Positions 47,683 to 58,249 of a stretch of 64,000 nucleotides of DNA are shown here, one piece after another. The DNA is from Sphingobacteriales bacterium JAD_PAG50586_3 (lineage in GTDB: Bacteria > Bacteroidota > Bacteroidia > CAMBQF01). The notes beneath the pieces are model-generated. The model saw only the letters and a program-made list of their open reading frames with translations. It did not search any database and was not told the DNA's origin. The DNA is taken from positions 1,976,842 through 2,040,841 of the forward strand of contig CP096135.1 in assembly GCA_023213195.1 (NCBI GenBank), given 5' to 3'. A program made the translations under genes and the position numbers. Positions within the stretch are counted from its first letter, which is position 1, and the number at the start of each line of letters is the position of its first letter.

Positions 47683-50099
47683 ATGTTTAAAAACTATTTA
47701 ACAGTAGCCATACGCAATATTGTACGCAACAAGCGTTTTGCGTTTCTCAATATACTTGGTCTAGCCATAGGCATAGTGTCGTGCCTGCTTATCTATATTT
47801 TTATACAGGATGAGTTGAGCTTTGACGCGCACCATGCTAAGCGCGATAATATATATCGGGTACAATGCTTTTTTAAGTTTAACGATGTTGAAGATAAATT
47901 CGGCATTGTACCTTTTCCCACCGGGCCTACGCTGCAAAGCGAGTACCCTGAGGTAAAAGAAATGACACGGCTTTTTGTGCTGGGGCAGCAGAATATTACA
48001 AATGAGGGTAAGGTTTACAATGTAGAGGTAATGCAACTGGCAGATAGTACTTTCTTTAACATTTTTGATTTTCCTTTTATTGCCGGCGACCCTAAAACGG
48101 CACTATCGCAGCCTATGAGTTTGGTTATTACCCAAGGCGAAGCGAATAAGATTTTTGGCACCGCCAACCCTATGGGTAAAATGGTAACATGGAATAAGAA
48201 ATCATTAAAGGTGACAGGGGTTATAGACGAGAAAAAATACAATACCCATATAGAAATGGGGGCTTTATTTCTATGGGCAGTATGAACCCTGATTTCCGCA
48301 AGCAGATATCTACCAACTGGGGCAATAACAACTCGTTTACTTATGTAGTAATGGACGATGAAAATGCGGCAACAAATTTTCAACCTAAGCTAGATACGCT
48401 TGTAAAAAAGTACATGGACGCGTATTGGAAACAGTTTGGTTTTGTTGGTGAATTAAACATGCACCTGGAGCCATTAAAAGATGTACATTTTAACAACTAC
48501 TTAATTTACGATACGCCTAAAAAAGGCAACCGTGCGTATGTAACAATCTTCTCTGTAGTAGCCATACTTATACTACTAATTGCTTGTATAAACTATGTAA
48601 ACATGTCTACCGCCGCGGCTACACGCAGGGCTAAAGAAGTTGGCGTGCGTAAGGTTGCAGGTGCTAGTCGCGGCCAGCTTGTGTTTCAGTTTTTAAGCGA
48701 GTCAATTATTGTAACATTGTTAGCCATAGTAATATCACTTGCTTTGCTGGAATTATCGTTGCCCTTGTTTAACGAGATTACGGGTAAAGAAATCAGCCTT
48801 AAATACCTTTTAAATGGCAGTTTTATTGCCGTGCTGTTAGGCATAATTATTTTGGTAGGGATTATAGCAGGTAGCTATCCGGCTTTCTTCCTTTCTAACT
48901 TTAAACCGCAGGTGGTGCTTAAAGGCTTTGGCGAGGTTAAGGGCGGTGGGGCCGGCATACGCAAAGTGCTTATCACAGGCCAGTTTGCCATTGCCGTATT
49001 TATGATTGTGGGCACCTTATCAGTGTACAGCCAGTTAAACTATATGCTTAATAAAGACCTTGGGTTTAAAAGCCACAATATGCTGGCAATAAATATTCCG
49101 CAAATATTTGGCGATAGCTTGACGACAAAGAAAATACGCACCCTGAAAGATGAATTGAAGAAAGAGACTTTTGTAAAAGATGCCACATTTACCGGCAACC
49201 TTCCGGGCAAAGAGTTATCGCGTATTGTGTACAAGATAAAAGCCAAAAAGGGTAGAGAAGATAAGCCAATTGCTACCATGCAGGGCGATGCCGATTACCC
49301 TAAAATGCTTGGCATGGAACTAACCAAGGGCCGTTATTTTGATGAAGACAATGCTACCGACCGCGACTTTGGTTGCATGATAAACGAATCGTGCGCTAAA
49401 ATGCTGGGCTGGACAAACCCCTTGCAGGAAAAATTTTATGTGCAGGGCGATAGTGCAGATATTGAGATAAACGTAATTGGCGTGGTAAAAGACTTTCACT
49501 TCGCATCGTTACACAACCCTATAGAGCCGCTGGTATTGTTTATGAATGATAAGCGCTATGTTGGCGGCAACATGCTTATAAACCTGCAGGATGGTAATAA
49601 CCAGGAAAATTTAGACAAGATAAAAACCAAATGGGCAGCAGTGTTGCCTAATAAAGAGTTTGATTATTTCTTTTTAGATGATACTATACAGCAACTATAC
49701 ACTGCCGAAAATAAAATGCTAAAGGTGTTTGTGTATTTCGCGGTGCTTACAATAATCCTGTCGTGCATGGGTATTTATGGCCTGTCGTATTTTATAACCC
49801 GCCGCCGTACCCGAGAGATTGGTATACGCAAGGTACTGGGTGCATCGGTAGGCAGTATTTTATTCCTGCTGAATAAGGAGTTTTTAATACTTATAGGTGT
49901 AGCATCGGTAATTGCTATACCACTATCATACTGGGCTATTAACAAATGGTTAATGGACTTTGCCTACCATACCGAAGTGTCGGTACTCTTATTTATTGTC
50001 GCGGTGCTTATTACCACTGTAGTGGCCGTGGCAACCATTAGTATACAAGCCCTGCGCACCGCAACCGGCAATCCTGTAAACTCAATCCGTTACGAATAA
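47683..50099 (+). CDS. ABC transporter permease, MacB/FtsX type, frameshifted
   Basis: About 805 residues. It starts MFKNYLTVAIRNIVRNKRFA, has a MacB periplasmic core (DNIYRVQCFFKF), a first FtsX domain with three helices (IFSVVAILILLIACINYVNM ... ATRRAKEVGVRKVAGA), a second core and a second FtsX domain ending GNPVNSIRYE. This is the duplicated layout common in Bacteroidota. A G5 run near 48257 should be G6: the frame breaks after HIEM and continues GSMNPDFRKQ. Confidence 0.92.
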
Positions 50100-50155
50100 T
50101 GATAGTTATTGTAATCTTTTTTGCAGCACTTGTAGCCTTTATAATAGGGTTATAG
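50099..50155 (+). CDS. Micro-ORF: 18-residue hydrophobic peptide, overlapping the permease stop
   Basis: The ATG overlaps the permease TAA (TAATG). The product, MIVIVIFFAALVAFIIGL, is a single membrane helix. The one-base overlap fits translational coupling. It is similar in length and character to the peptide at 42550 (both near V-x-x-x-I-G-L). It may be a small regulator of the exporter; existence of the peptide is unproven. Confidence 0.4.
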   Translation: MIVIVIFFAALVAFIIGL

Positions 50156-50222
50156 TAAAGTTTTTGAACATATCTGCGTTTTGGCAGTTTAACTGTCTAA
50201 CAGGCATGGGCTTAATATTTAA

Positions 50223-50253
50223 TTTGGGCCTATACAACATGCCGTTATATTTG
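50223..50253 (+). promoter_or_regulatory. Bacteroidota promoter of the CtpA gene
   Basis: TTTG at 50223-50226, 19 bp, then TATATTTG at 50246-50253, matching TTTG-N19-21-TAnnTTTG. The ATG is 5 bp further, so the mRNA would be nearly leaderless. Confidence 0.7.
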
Positions 50254-50257
50254 CAAT

Positions 50258-51871
50258 ATGATTAAGAACAGCTCGCCCTATATTTACCTGCCACTGGCCT
50301 TTGCTGCCGTGTTGGGTATAGGTATTTATTTAGGTACATATTTAGCACCTGCTTCGCAAACGGTTTTTTCTACCGGCGGCGGTGGTGGCGGTAAGTTTGA
50401 AACCGTTATAGACTATATAAGCGATGAGTATGTTGATACCGTAAGCAAGAAAAGGCTTACCGAAATGGCACTTACCCTAATGCTCCCGCATTTAGACCCG
50501 CACTCATCTTACATACCTGCCGAAGATTTAAAAGGTGTAAATGAGGTTATGGAAGGCAATTTTGAGGGCATAGGTGTGGAGTTTAACATACAGCGCGATA
50601 CTATTTTGGTAGTTGCCGCTATCCCCGGTGGGCCATCAGAAAAAGTGGGCATACGTGCCGGCGACCGTATCGTTAAAATTGAAAACGTAAACGTAGCATC
50701 CATAGGTATTAAGAATAACGATGTTATTAAGAAACTACGTGGCGACAGGGGCACCAAGGTGCGTGTAGGCATAGTACGTGCAGGCAATATGAAAAAGCCG
50801 TTGGATTTTACCATTACCCGTGGTAAAATTCCTATCCACAGCATAGAAACATCATACATGATAGATGGTGATATTGGCTACATACGCCTTACCCGCTTTG
50901 CCGAAACCAGCTACGATGAGTTTGTTGATGCCTTTAATGGCTTGAAGAAACAAGGCATGAAGAAGCTGATTTTTGACCTGCGAGATAACCCCGGTGGATT
51001 ATTAAACATTTGTATTGATATTGCCGATGAGTTTTTAAGCTCTGGCAAATTGATTGTGTATACCGAAGGCCGTAACTCTCCCCGCTCCGACGATTTTGCT
51101 ACTGACCGTGGTAGCTTTGAAAACAGCCCGCTGGTTATTTTGGTTGATGAAGGTTCAGCATCGGCTAGTGAAATTGTAGCAGGCGCCGTGCAGGATAACG
51201 ACAGGGGTACTATTATAGGTCGCCGTACTTTTGGGAAAGGCTTAGTGCAACACCAGCAGGAGTTGAAAGATGGCTCTGCTTTGCGTTTAACCATTGCACG
51301 CTACTATACCCCGACAGGCCGCAGCATTCAAAAACCGTTTGTTACAGGTGTTGATGATTATTACGAGGAGGTAAACAAACGTTTTGATAGTGGTGAACTG
51401 GAGAATATAGACAGCATTAAGCTTGATAAGAAAAATGTATTTAAAACCCCTAAAGGCAAGGTAGTTTACGGCGGCGGCGGCATTATGCCAGATATATTTA
51501 TTCCGCTGGATACGGCAGGATTTACGCCCTACTTTACTATGCTAAATGGTAAAGGGTTGGTGAACGATTTTGCATTGAACTATGTAGACAGGAACCGCGG
51601 TACGCTTAAAGCACGCTATACTAATGCCAAAGCATTTGCCGATGGGTTTATTGTTGACGATGGTATGCTTAACGACCTTGTAACTTATGGTGTAAGCAAA
51701 GGTGTGCCTGCTAACCCGGTGCAACTGCAACGCTCTGCTGCACTAATCAAAGAGAATGTAAAAGCTATTATAGGCCGTTCTGTTGCTGGTAGCGAGGCTG
51801 TTTACCGTAGCCTGCACAAAAACGATAAAGCCGTAATTAAGGCTATTGATGTATTGCGCAGTGGTAAGTAA
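50258..51871 (+). CDS. ctpA: S41 C-terminal processing protease
   Basis: 537 residues: N-terminal membrane anchor (YIYLPLAFAAVLGIGIYLG), a DPHSSYIPAEDL dimer segment, a PDZ domain (EGIGVEFNI to KVRVGIVRAG), then the S41 core. The core has IFDLRDNPGGLL, LVDEGSASASEIVAGAVQDN with the nucleophilic Ser, and GRRTFGKGLVQ with the catalytic Lys. It is periplasmic and cleaves proteins at the C-terminal tail. Confidence 0.95.
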   Translation: MIKNSSPYIYLPLAFAAVLGIGIYLGTYLAPASQTVFSTGGGGGGKFETVIDYISDEYVDTVSKKRLTEMALTLMLPHLDPHSSYIPAEDLKGVNEVMEGNFEGIGVEFNIQRDTILVVAAIPGGPSEKVGIRAGDRIVKIENVNVASIGIKNNDVIKKLRGDRGTKVRVGIVRAGNMKKPLDFTITRGKIPIHSIETSYMIDGDIGYIRLTRFAETSYDEFVDAFNGLKKQGMKKLIFDLRDNPGGLLNICIDIADEFLSSGKLIVYTEGRNSPRSDDFATDRGSFENSPLVILVDEGSASASEIVAGAVQDNDRGTIIGRRTFGKGLVQHQQELKDGSALRLTIARYYTPTGRSIQKPFVTGVDDYYEEVNKRFDSGELENIDSIKLDKKNVFKTPKGKVVYGGGGIMPDIFIPLDTAGFTPYFTMLNGKGLVNDFALNYVDRNRGTLKARYTNAKAFADGFIVDDGMLNDLVTYGVSKGVPANPVQLQRSAALIKENVKAIIGRSVAGSEAVYRSLHKNDKAVIKAIDVLRSGK

Positions 51872-51903
51872 TTTGCCGCTAATTTAATTTGTATTTTCCC
51901 TGC

Positions 51904-53279
51904 ATGAAATGGAGGCAAATACTCAGTTCAAGGCAATTCCCTTTGGGGTTGCTAACGCTGATGTTGCTGCCTTTTTTAGCACTTACACTCTTCGCCTTTC
52001 CTGTATCTGACGATTATTCATTCTTCGCTGATACACAAACACGGTCGTTTGGTGAGTTTGTAAACTGGGGCTACACGCACCTTAGTGGGCGCTATACAGC
52101 CATTGCTGCAACAAAGCTTTTTAACCCGCTAAGCAGCCAAAGCTTTTGGTTGTACAGGGTTTTTATTGTTTTAATATTTATTGGGTTTACCCATTCTGCA
52201 TACTTTTTTTTAAAGAAGGAGCAAAGCGTATTGGTATAAAAGAAAATATACCGTTAATTGCTGTAATAATGTTGCTCTATTGGTGGCTACTTATGCCAAA
52301 TGTATGCGAACTTATATATTGGTATAGTTCTGCTTACTCTTACACCATCGGTTTAATAGGTTTACTTTATTGGGGATATTTACTGTTGAGAGAAAGTAAT
52401 AATACATTGGATAAATGGCTTATTTGTTTGCTGCCTGTAATTATTGCAGGCACTTGCGAGTTGGCAGTTTTTATAATGCTGATTGTTTTTGCTACAATAG
52501 GATTGTATCACATCATCAATAAAATAAAGCCCCCAAGGTTTTATTATTTTGTACTAATAATTGGGCTTTCAGCATCGGCTTTGGCATTATTAGCTCCCGG
52601 TAATTTTCACCGTAACAAAGGCATTGCCGATTTATTCTCCGGGGCTCAAATCCATAATATTAGTTTCGCTTTTGAAGCTACCATGAATAAATCGCTAGAG
52701 GTAGTTGTAGACTTTTTCCTGCTTAATTTATTTACCCTTTTTATTGTTTTGATATTAGCTATTGTAATACCAGGTTATCAGCCAAGTCAATCTGTTAAAA
52801 AGCTTGCAAAACATATGCTTTTTGGTTCGTTGGGCATTGTACCGGTGTTGTTGTTTCCCTATTATTGGTCAACAGGGTTAGAATTTATTCCGCTGCGTAT
52901 TATCAACTACGCTTTTATAGCATTCAGCATACTTTACATACCCGCATTGTTTATTTATTACAAACCTTATTTCGGCAAACGCTGGCATCAACCTAAAGTA
53001 AAACTGGCAGTAGTAGTAGCAACATTTGTATTTATTGGCTTGCGCTCTAACCTGCGCTATGCCATTACCGATTTGGTAAACATCAATACATATGTTGCAG
53101 AAGTGAATAACAGATATACAACATTAGAAATGAGTGGGGGAGAAGAGGTAGAATTTTCCCCGCTTACCTATAAGCCCAATATTATTTTGCATGCTGATAT
53201 TGATGCTGAAGCCGGGCACTGGTATAACCGCAGTTTGGCTAAATATTACGGGGTAAAAAGAATCACCCTGAAAAAATAA
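51904..53279 (+). CDS. Polytopic membrane protein (DUF6056-like), frameshifted
   Basis: About 458 residues from ATG 51904. It starts LTLMLLPFLALTLFAFPVSDDYSFF; the SDDY segment and multiple helices resemble the GT-C type glycosyltransferase-like DUF6056 family. There are about ten membrane segments. A T8 run near 52206-52213 should be T9 to join FIGFTHSAYFF to FKEGAKRIGIKEN. It follows the protease gene by 32 bp. Confidence 0.75.
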
Positions 53280-53280
53280 A

Positions 53281-53487
53281 CTACTTAGATTTTTTTACTT
53301 CTTCTTTAGGCGGAGTAGTATCTTTTGAAGTAGCTGTAGTAGTAGTATCGTTTAAAAAATCATCAGCAGCTTTAGCAATAGAATCACTTTGTTTGTTGGC
53401 TTTGGCATCTTCTTCTGCCGTTGGCTTTCCACTATTGTTGCAGGCAAATGCCAATGCTATAAGGGGAATAAAAAGTAACTTTTTCAT
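53281..53487 (-). CDS. Small Thr/Lys-rich lipoprotein
   Basis: 68 residues: MKKLLFIPLIALAFACNNSG, with lipobox AFAC, then a low-complexity Asp/Lys/Thr-rich tail (TTTTATSKDTTPPKEEVKKS). No function known. It lies 1 bp after the Fur-family gene, so likely cotranscribed. Confidence 0.75.
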   Translation of the reverse strand: MKKLLFIPLIALAFACNNSGKPTAEEDAKANKQSDSIAKAADDFLNDTTTTATSKDTTPPKEEVKKSK

Positions 53488-53488
53488 G

Positions 53489-53923
53489 TTATTGCTTATT
53501 ACAATTTTTACAAGTGCCGGTGGTCAGGTAATTCATGTCGGTAAACGAGTAGCCTTGCGGTAAAGTTATAGTAGGCACACTAATATTCTCTAAGCAAAAA
53601 GTTTGCCCGCATGTGCCACAGTTAAAGTGTACATGGCTATGGTGGTGTTGCTCTTCGCTGCAACTGTCTTTGCACAAAGCGTAGCGTACAACACCGTTTT
53701 CAGCAGGTATTTTATGCACCAACCCTTTTTCTACAAACGATGTTAGCGTGCGGTAAATAGTAACCCGGTCAAAATCGCCCACCAGGGTTTGTTCAATATC
53801 AGAATGGCTAAGGGCATGGGGTTTACCCATAAACAACCCAAGCACCTGCTGGCGTATGGGTGTAATACGTAGCTTGTGGTTTTCCAGTAGGGTAGTGCCG
53901 TTGCTATGGGTATGCTTTTTCAT
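53489..53923 (-). CDS. Fur-family metalloregulator
   Basis: 144 residues with the winged helix (LRITPIRQQVLGLFM, ALSHSDIEQTL, FDRVTIYRTLTSFVEKGLVHKI) and the dimer domain with a His-rich metal site (EEQHHHSHVHF). Structural zinc ligands are CGTC and CKNC. It is a metal-dependent repressor; Zur, Fur or PerR cannot be told apart by eye. It faces merC across an operator. Confidence 0.92.
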   Translation of the reverse strand: MKKHTHSNGTTLLENHKLRITPIRQQVLGLFMGKPHALSHSDIEQTLVGDFDRVTIYRTLTSFVEKGLVHKIPAENGVVRYALCKDSCSEEQHHHSHVHFNCGTCGQTFCLENISVPTITLPQGYSFTDMNYLTTGTCKNCNKQ

Positions 53924-53954
53924 TCTATTACAAAATTATAAAAATTTTACGGTC

Positions 53955-53977
53955 TATTTGCAACAATGTTGCAAATA
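53955..53977. promoter_or_regulatory. Palindromic Fur-family operator
   Basis: TATTTGCAAC-AAT-GTTGCAAATA is a perfect 10-bp inverted repeat with a 3-bp centre, between the divergent genes. It covers the -33 TTTG of merC (53957-53960), so the repressor would block RNA polymerase. Confidence 0.75.
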
Positions 53978-53990
53978 ATTTGTACTTTTG
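53957..53990 (+). promoter_or_regulatory. merC promoter
   Basis: TTTG (53957-53960), 22 bp, TACTTTTG (53983-53990). On the other strand TAATTTTG (complement of 53931-53938) is a likely -7 element for the Fur-family gene. Confidence 0.6.
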
Positions 53991-54006
53991 TTTCAGTAAG
54001 CTGATA

Positions 54007-54405
54007 ATGCAAGATACCACAACTACATACAAACAATCTACCCGCTTAGATACGGCCGGCTTTATAGCCTCGTTTATATGCGCGGTACATTGCGCGTTTA
54101 TGCCGTTGCTATTGGCTTCGTTACCTATGACAGGCCTTGCGTTTTTAGCCAACCCATTATTTGAGGCTATTATTATAGCCCTTAGTTTTTTTATAGCCTC
54201 TATATCTTTATTCCGTGGGTACTTTAGCTATCACCGCAAATTAGCAGCGCTGGCAATATGCATTACAGGCTTTTCTTTAATAGCGGTTGGCACATTTACA
54301 AACCTTGCCCACAGCTACTTATTACACGCTTTTGGCGCTTTATTTATAGCAGCATCGCACATTGTAAATCATTTTTTAACCCGTGCAGCCCTTTTGCGTA
54401 AGTAA
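54007..54405 (+). CDS. merC: MerC-family membrane protein
   Basis: About 132 residues with the family start LDTAGFIASFICAVHCAFMPLLLASLP (Cys, His and Cys in the first helix) and three more membrane helices. MerC proteins move metal ions such as mercury or zinc. The shared operator with a Fur-family gene suggests metal-dependent control. Confidence 0.88.
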   Translation: MQDTTTTYKQSTRLDTAGFIASFICAVHCAFMPLLLASLPMTGLAFLANPLFEAIIIALSFFIASISLFRGYFSYHRKLAALAICITGFSLIAVGTFTNLAHSYLLHAFGALFIAASHIVNHFLTRAALLRK

Positions 54406-54457
54406 GGGGTAGGGCTAAGCCCTTTCTTTTCTATATTTGGCATAAATACGCTACTGC

Positions 54458-56075
54458 ATGCTACAGGGTTTTTTCAGGTTTTACATTACCATTATTTTAT
54501 TGCTTTCTATAACCTGCGTGTATGCGCAACAGCCCCGTTATTCTACCGCATCAGAAGTTGGTTGCACCCCTTGTTTTGATACTATTAAACTATTTGGAAT
54601 AAAGAATATTCAGGATGTAAACCGTATTATGCCTACCTGGGTGCCTGTTGCAGGTAAAGACACTGTTGTGGTATTAGAAGGGCTTATAAAAAGCGGGGTA
54701 GACAAATTTGGCATTAACAACGGCCCTATTGTTAGCTACGAAGACTTGCCCCTTTTTCATTACACACACGATATGTGTTTTAATATTACCCCGGATTCTG
54801 CCTTTCAGCACATGTTGGCCTACCAGGTGTTTACAGGTACTGAAACCCATATAGTAGAAGGCTTTGACAAGGGAAGCAAACCGGGAGATACTACCCGCCA
54901 ACGCGATGTGCATGTGGAGTGGGAGAGTGGCCTGGGGCAAAGCAACAAGGGCAACCCCTGCTCTGTACTTAACAGGCAGGGCAAAAGCTGCGGCTTTGCC
55001 AGTGTTGGGCACGAACGTGGCGACTATATTTGGAACTGGCCTACAACAGGCGATTGGGTTCATGTAGAAGGCCTGTGGATTTGGGACCGCGGCCACCCGC
55101 CTGCCGAAGCTGAGATACACCCCATGCGTTTTATGGCTATACAGCGCCAATTACCTGCCAAGGTTAAAGACCTTGATAAGTATGCTACCGAAGTAAATAT
55201 ATATGCCAGCGGCAATGGCGGTGCATTTTACAATAACCTGCCCAACCAACAACCGTTTGTTTACCCGGTTAAAATGGCAGGCCGAACCTATAGCTTTACT
55301 GTTAAAAATACGTTGCCTAAGCCATCGGCCGGTGCTAAATTATTGGCAAGGCTTAGTAGTGAAAAAGGTAACTCTTATGCAGGCAGCATAAATTTAGATT
55401 TAGACCAAAGCACCGGGGCTTGCAAAGTTACTATCCCCTGGGTTGATGCTGATACGGCCGTGCTGGCCTATACCCTCTACCTGTATTGGGATGAGGCTGC
55501 CGGAACTCCTTCAACCGCTGTAAACACGGTTAAAGTAACCGTTAAAAAACTTAAAATTAAACGCCGTAAAGAGTTCTTAACCAAGTCGGAGTTTAGGGTG
55601 TTTATGGATGTTGGCGGACAATGGCTTTTTCTTAATGATTTATTCGGCACTAAAAATGATGTATTGAATAAAGGCGCTTGGCAAAACATACCGCCGTAAT
55701 TTTAAAATTAACGAGAGCTTTTATGTTAACGTACCAGCAGGTAAAGACTTCCGCGTATTTGTAACCGGTTGGGAAGCTGATGGTATGGACCTATCATTCG
55801 GACATATTGTAGACGATAATTCACCATGCAATACTGATACAAAACAAATGCTGCACAAAAGCGATAAAATCAATTTAAAACAAGTAGCCCTGCATGGCTG
55901 TTTAGATGATCATTTTGGCGATGCTGCTGCATGGCACAAGGCTGATAGTATTCAGGCTACACAAAAGTTTGAGCTGTTGCCGCAAAAAGGTGTTAACATA
56001 GATGTTTGCCCCTGCAGCAAGTTTAAAATGGAAAAAGGCTTTAAATTGTATTATACTATTGAAAAAGTAAATTGA
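54458..56075 (+). CDS. Secreted protein of unknown family, frameshifted
   Basis: About 538 residues: signal peptide (FYITIILLLSITCVYAQ), a GCTPCFDTIK element, then DMCFNITPD, VHVEWESGLGQSNKGNPCSVLN, WDRGHPPAEAEIHPMRFMAI and LPQKGVNIDVCPCSKFKMEKG. The frame breaks near 55690 (QNIP joins RRNFKINESFYVNVP). No family recognised; probably periplasmic or surface. Its last bases overlap the MORN gene start. Confidence 0.75.
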
Positions 56076-57595
56076 TAAAACACATTTCCATATTACTAAT
56101 TACCTGTTGTTTTATAACAATTGGCATGGCCCAAACAGGCCCTGTGCAATACTTTTATGATAACGGCAAGGTGCTTAGCGAAGGCAATCTGGTAAATGGC
56201 AAACCCGATGGGTATTGGAAAACCTACCATGAGAATGGTAAGCTTAAATCAGAAGGAAACAGGGTTAATTTGCAGTTAGACAGCGTATGGAAGTTTTACA
56301 ACGATAAGGGTATAATTACCAACTCCATTACCTACAAAGCAGGCAAGAAAAACGGAATGCGCACTGCATACGATGAGCTGGGTGCCAAAGAATACAGCGA
56401 GACCTTTGTTGACGATGTACGCAATGGCAATACGTATGGATACTACCCCAACGGCAAGCTAAAAACCATAACCAGGTTTGATAAAGGCCGCGAAGAGGGT
56501 TGGGCGTATGAGTTTGAGCAAGACAGCACCATAATTACCCGCATGCAATACAAAAGCGGTTTTTTATCGTTTCAAGAAAAGATAAATAGAAAGGATAAAA
56601 GCGGCATGCGCCAAGGCGAGTGGCGTACCATTTACCCCGATGGAAAAATTAAAACCGAGGTAACCTATAAAGACGATAAAAAGAACGGCTACTACCGCGA
56701 GTATGAAACCAACGGCAGCGTTAAATTGGTAATACGCTATGTTGACGATGTGGTGGTTACCAATAATACAGAAAGCATTGCCAAATTTGATACTAAGGTT
56801 ACCTACGATAAGCCTACCAAAACTTGGAACAAAGGTACTTACCTGGACGGTCGGCCTATTGGCTTGCATGTAGAGTATACCGATACGGCTAAAAAGTACA
56901 CATCAAAACTGTATGATAATGGTGTGTTATCAGGAGAGGGATTGACAGATAGTTTAGGATTATTACAAGGCTTTTGGAAAGAGTTTTACCCTACGGGCGA
57001 ATTGCGTGGCGAGGGTAATTACACCGATAGCAAACGCACCGGAGTTTGGAAATATTATTACCCGTCGGCTAAGTTGGAACAAACCGGCAGCTACAAAAAT
57101 GGCAAGCCTACCGGTGCATGGAAATGGTACTACGAAAGTGGTGATGTGCTGCGCGAAGAAAATTACATTAATGGTTTAGAAGATGGTTACTCTACTGAAT
57201 ATTCTGATACTGGAAGTGTAATAGCCAAAGGCGATTATGTTATGGGCCTTAAACAGGGTATGTGGCTTGAGTTTAGCGGCGATGTAAAGATGGAAGGCGA
57301 GTATAACGATGGAGAGCAAAACAACATTTGGAAACATTATTACCCATCGGGAGAATTGGCTTTTGAAGGGAAATACAACAATGGCCAGCCCGAAGGTAAG
57401 CATACATGGTATTTTAAAAATGGAAGGGTAAAAGAAGAAGGAGAATATATATCGGGCAAGCGGAATGGCTTGTGGCGCAAGTTTAATACCGATGGTACGG
57501 TGTATATGTATACCGAATATGAATATGGTATTGAGGTGAAATTTGATGGGGTAAAAGTGAAGCCGGAAACCCTGCCGGGCGAAATTGGAGATTAA
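56072..57595 (+). CDS. Secreted MORN/YwqK-repeat protein
   Basis: 507 residues from a TTG overlapping the previous stop. Signal peptide (HISILLITCCFITIGMAQ) then at least twelve repeats of YxNGxLxxEGxYxxGKxxGxWxxYY, such as YYPSAKLEQTGSYKNGKPTG and FYPTGELRGEGNYTDSKRTG. These are the YwqK-type beta-hairpin repeats of MORN-like proteins. They are often labelled antitoxin in databases; that label is not supported here. Confidence 0.88.
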   Translation: MIKHISILLITCCFITIGMAQTGPVQYFYDNGKVLSEGNLVNGKPDGYWKTYHENGKLKSEGNRVNLQLDSVWKFYNDKGIITNSITYKAGKKNGMRTAYDELGAKEYSETFVDDVRNGNTYGYYPNGKLKTITRFDKGREEGWAYEFEQDSTIITRMQYKSGFLSFQEKINRKDKSGMRQGEWRTIYPDGKIKTEVTYKDDKKNGYYREYETNGSVKLVIRYVDDVVVTNNTESIAKFDTKVTYDKPTKTWNKGTYLDGRPIGLHVEYTDTAKKYTSKLYDNGVLSGEGLTDSLGLLQGFWKEFYPTGELRGEGNYTDSKRTGVWKYYYPSAKLEQTGSYKNGKPTGAWKWYYESGDVLREENYINGLEDGYSTEYSDTGSVIAKGDYVMGLKQGMWLEFSGDVKMEGEYNDGEQNNIWKHYYPSGELAFEGKYNNGQPEGKHTWYFKNGRVKEEGEYISGKRNGLWRKFNTDGTVYMYTEYEYGIEVKFDGVKVKPETLPGEIGD

Positions 57596-58237
57596 TGATG
57601 GAGGATAAAAAGTGTTTGATTATTGCAAATGGTAAGGCCTGTTCTATGCAGCTTACTAAACGGTTGCTGCGCGATAAGCCTTTTGTTATAGCCCTGGATG
57701 GCTCGTTGTTGCGGGTGTTGGAAAAGTTAATACCTATTGATGTTTTGCTGGGCGATTTTGACCGCTTTGATGTGAACGAAGCCCGCGAGTTATTAGGCGG
57801 TGCAGAGATTGTAATTGCCCCCGACCAGGAAAAACCGACCTTGATAAGGGCATAGAATACGCCATAGAAAAAGGCTACAAGCATATAGATATTATTTGGG
57901 CCACGGGCTGGCGTGCCGACCATACCATTACCAACATAACTAACCTTGCCCGCTATGCCAACCAAGCTAAGCTAACCATGTACGATGACTATTCGGTAAT
58001 CTACCCAATAGCTAAGGGCTTCCGTAAGTTTTATACCGCCGGTACTACCATTTCGCTAATACCTGTAGGCACGGTAAAGGGTATTATTACGGGCAACTTA
58101 AAATACCCCTAAACCACGAAGATTTGGTACTTGGCTACCGAGCCGGCAGCAGTAACGAGGCCGCCCACGATGGCTTTGTAGAAATTACCTACACCAGCGG
58201 CCAAATGATAATTATGGAGTGCAAGGATAAAGAGTAA
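57595..58237 (+). CDS. Thiamine diphosphokinase, two frameshifts
   Basis: About 214 residues. KCLIIANGKACS, FVIALDGSLLRV, DVLLGDFDRFD, APDQEKTDLDKGIEYAIEKG and IIWATGWRADHTITNI match thiamine pyrophosphokinase, which phosphorylates thiamine to the diphosphate. One A is missing from the run at about 57831-57835 and one C from the run near 58106-58109. The start overlaps the MORN stop (TAATG). Confidence 0.9.
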
Positions 58238-58249
58238 CAATTAATATTA

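Noticed and set aside
56072..57595. Antitoxin label for the MORN-repeat protein
   Set aside because: The YwqK label comes from repeat similarity; this protein is secreted and has no toxin gene beside it.
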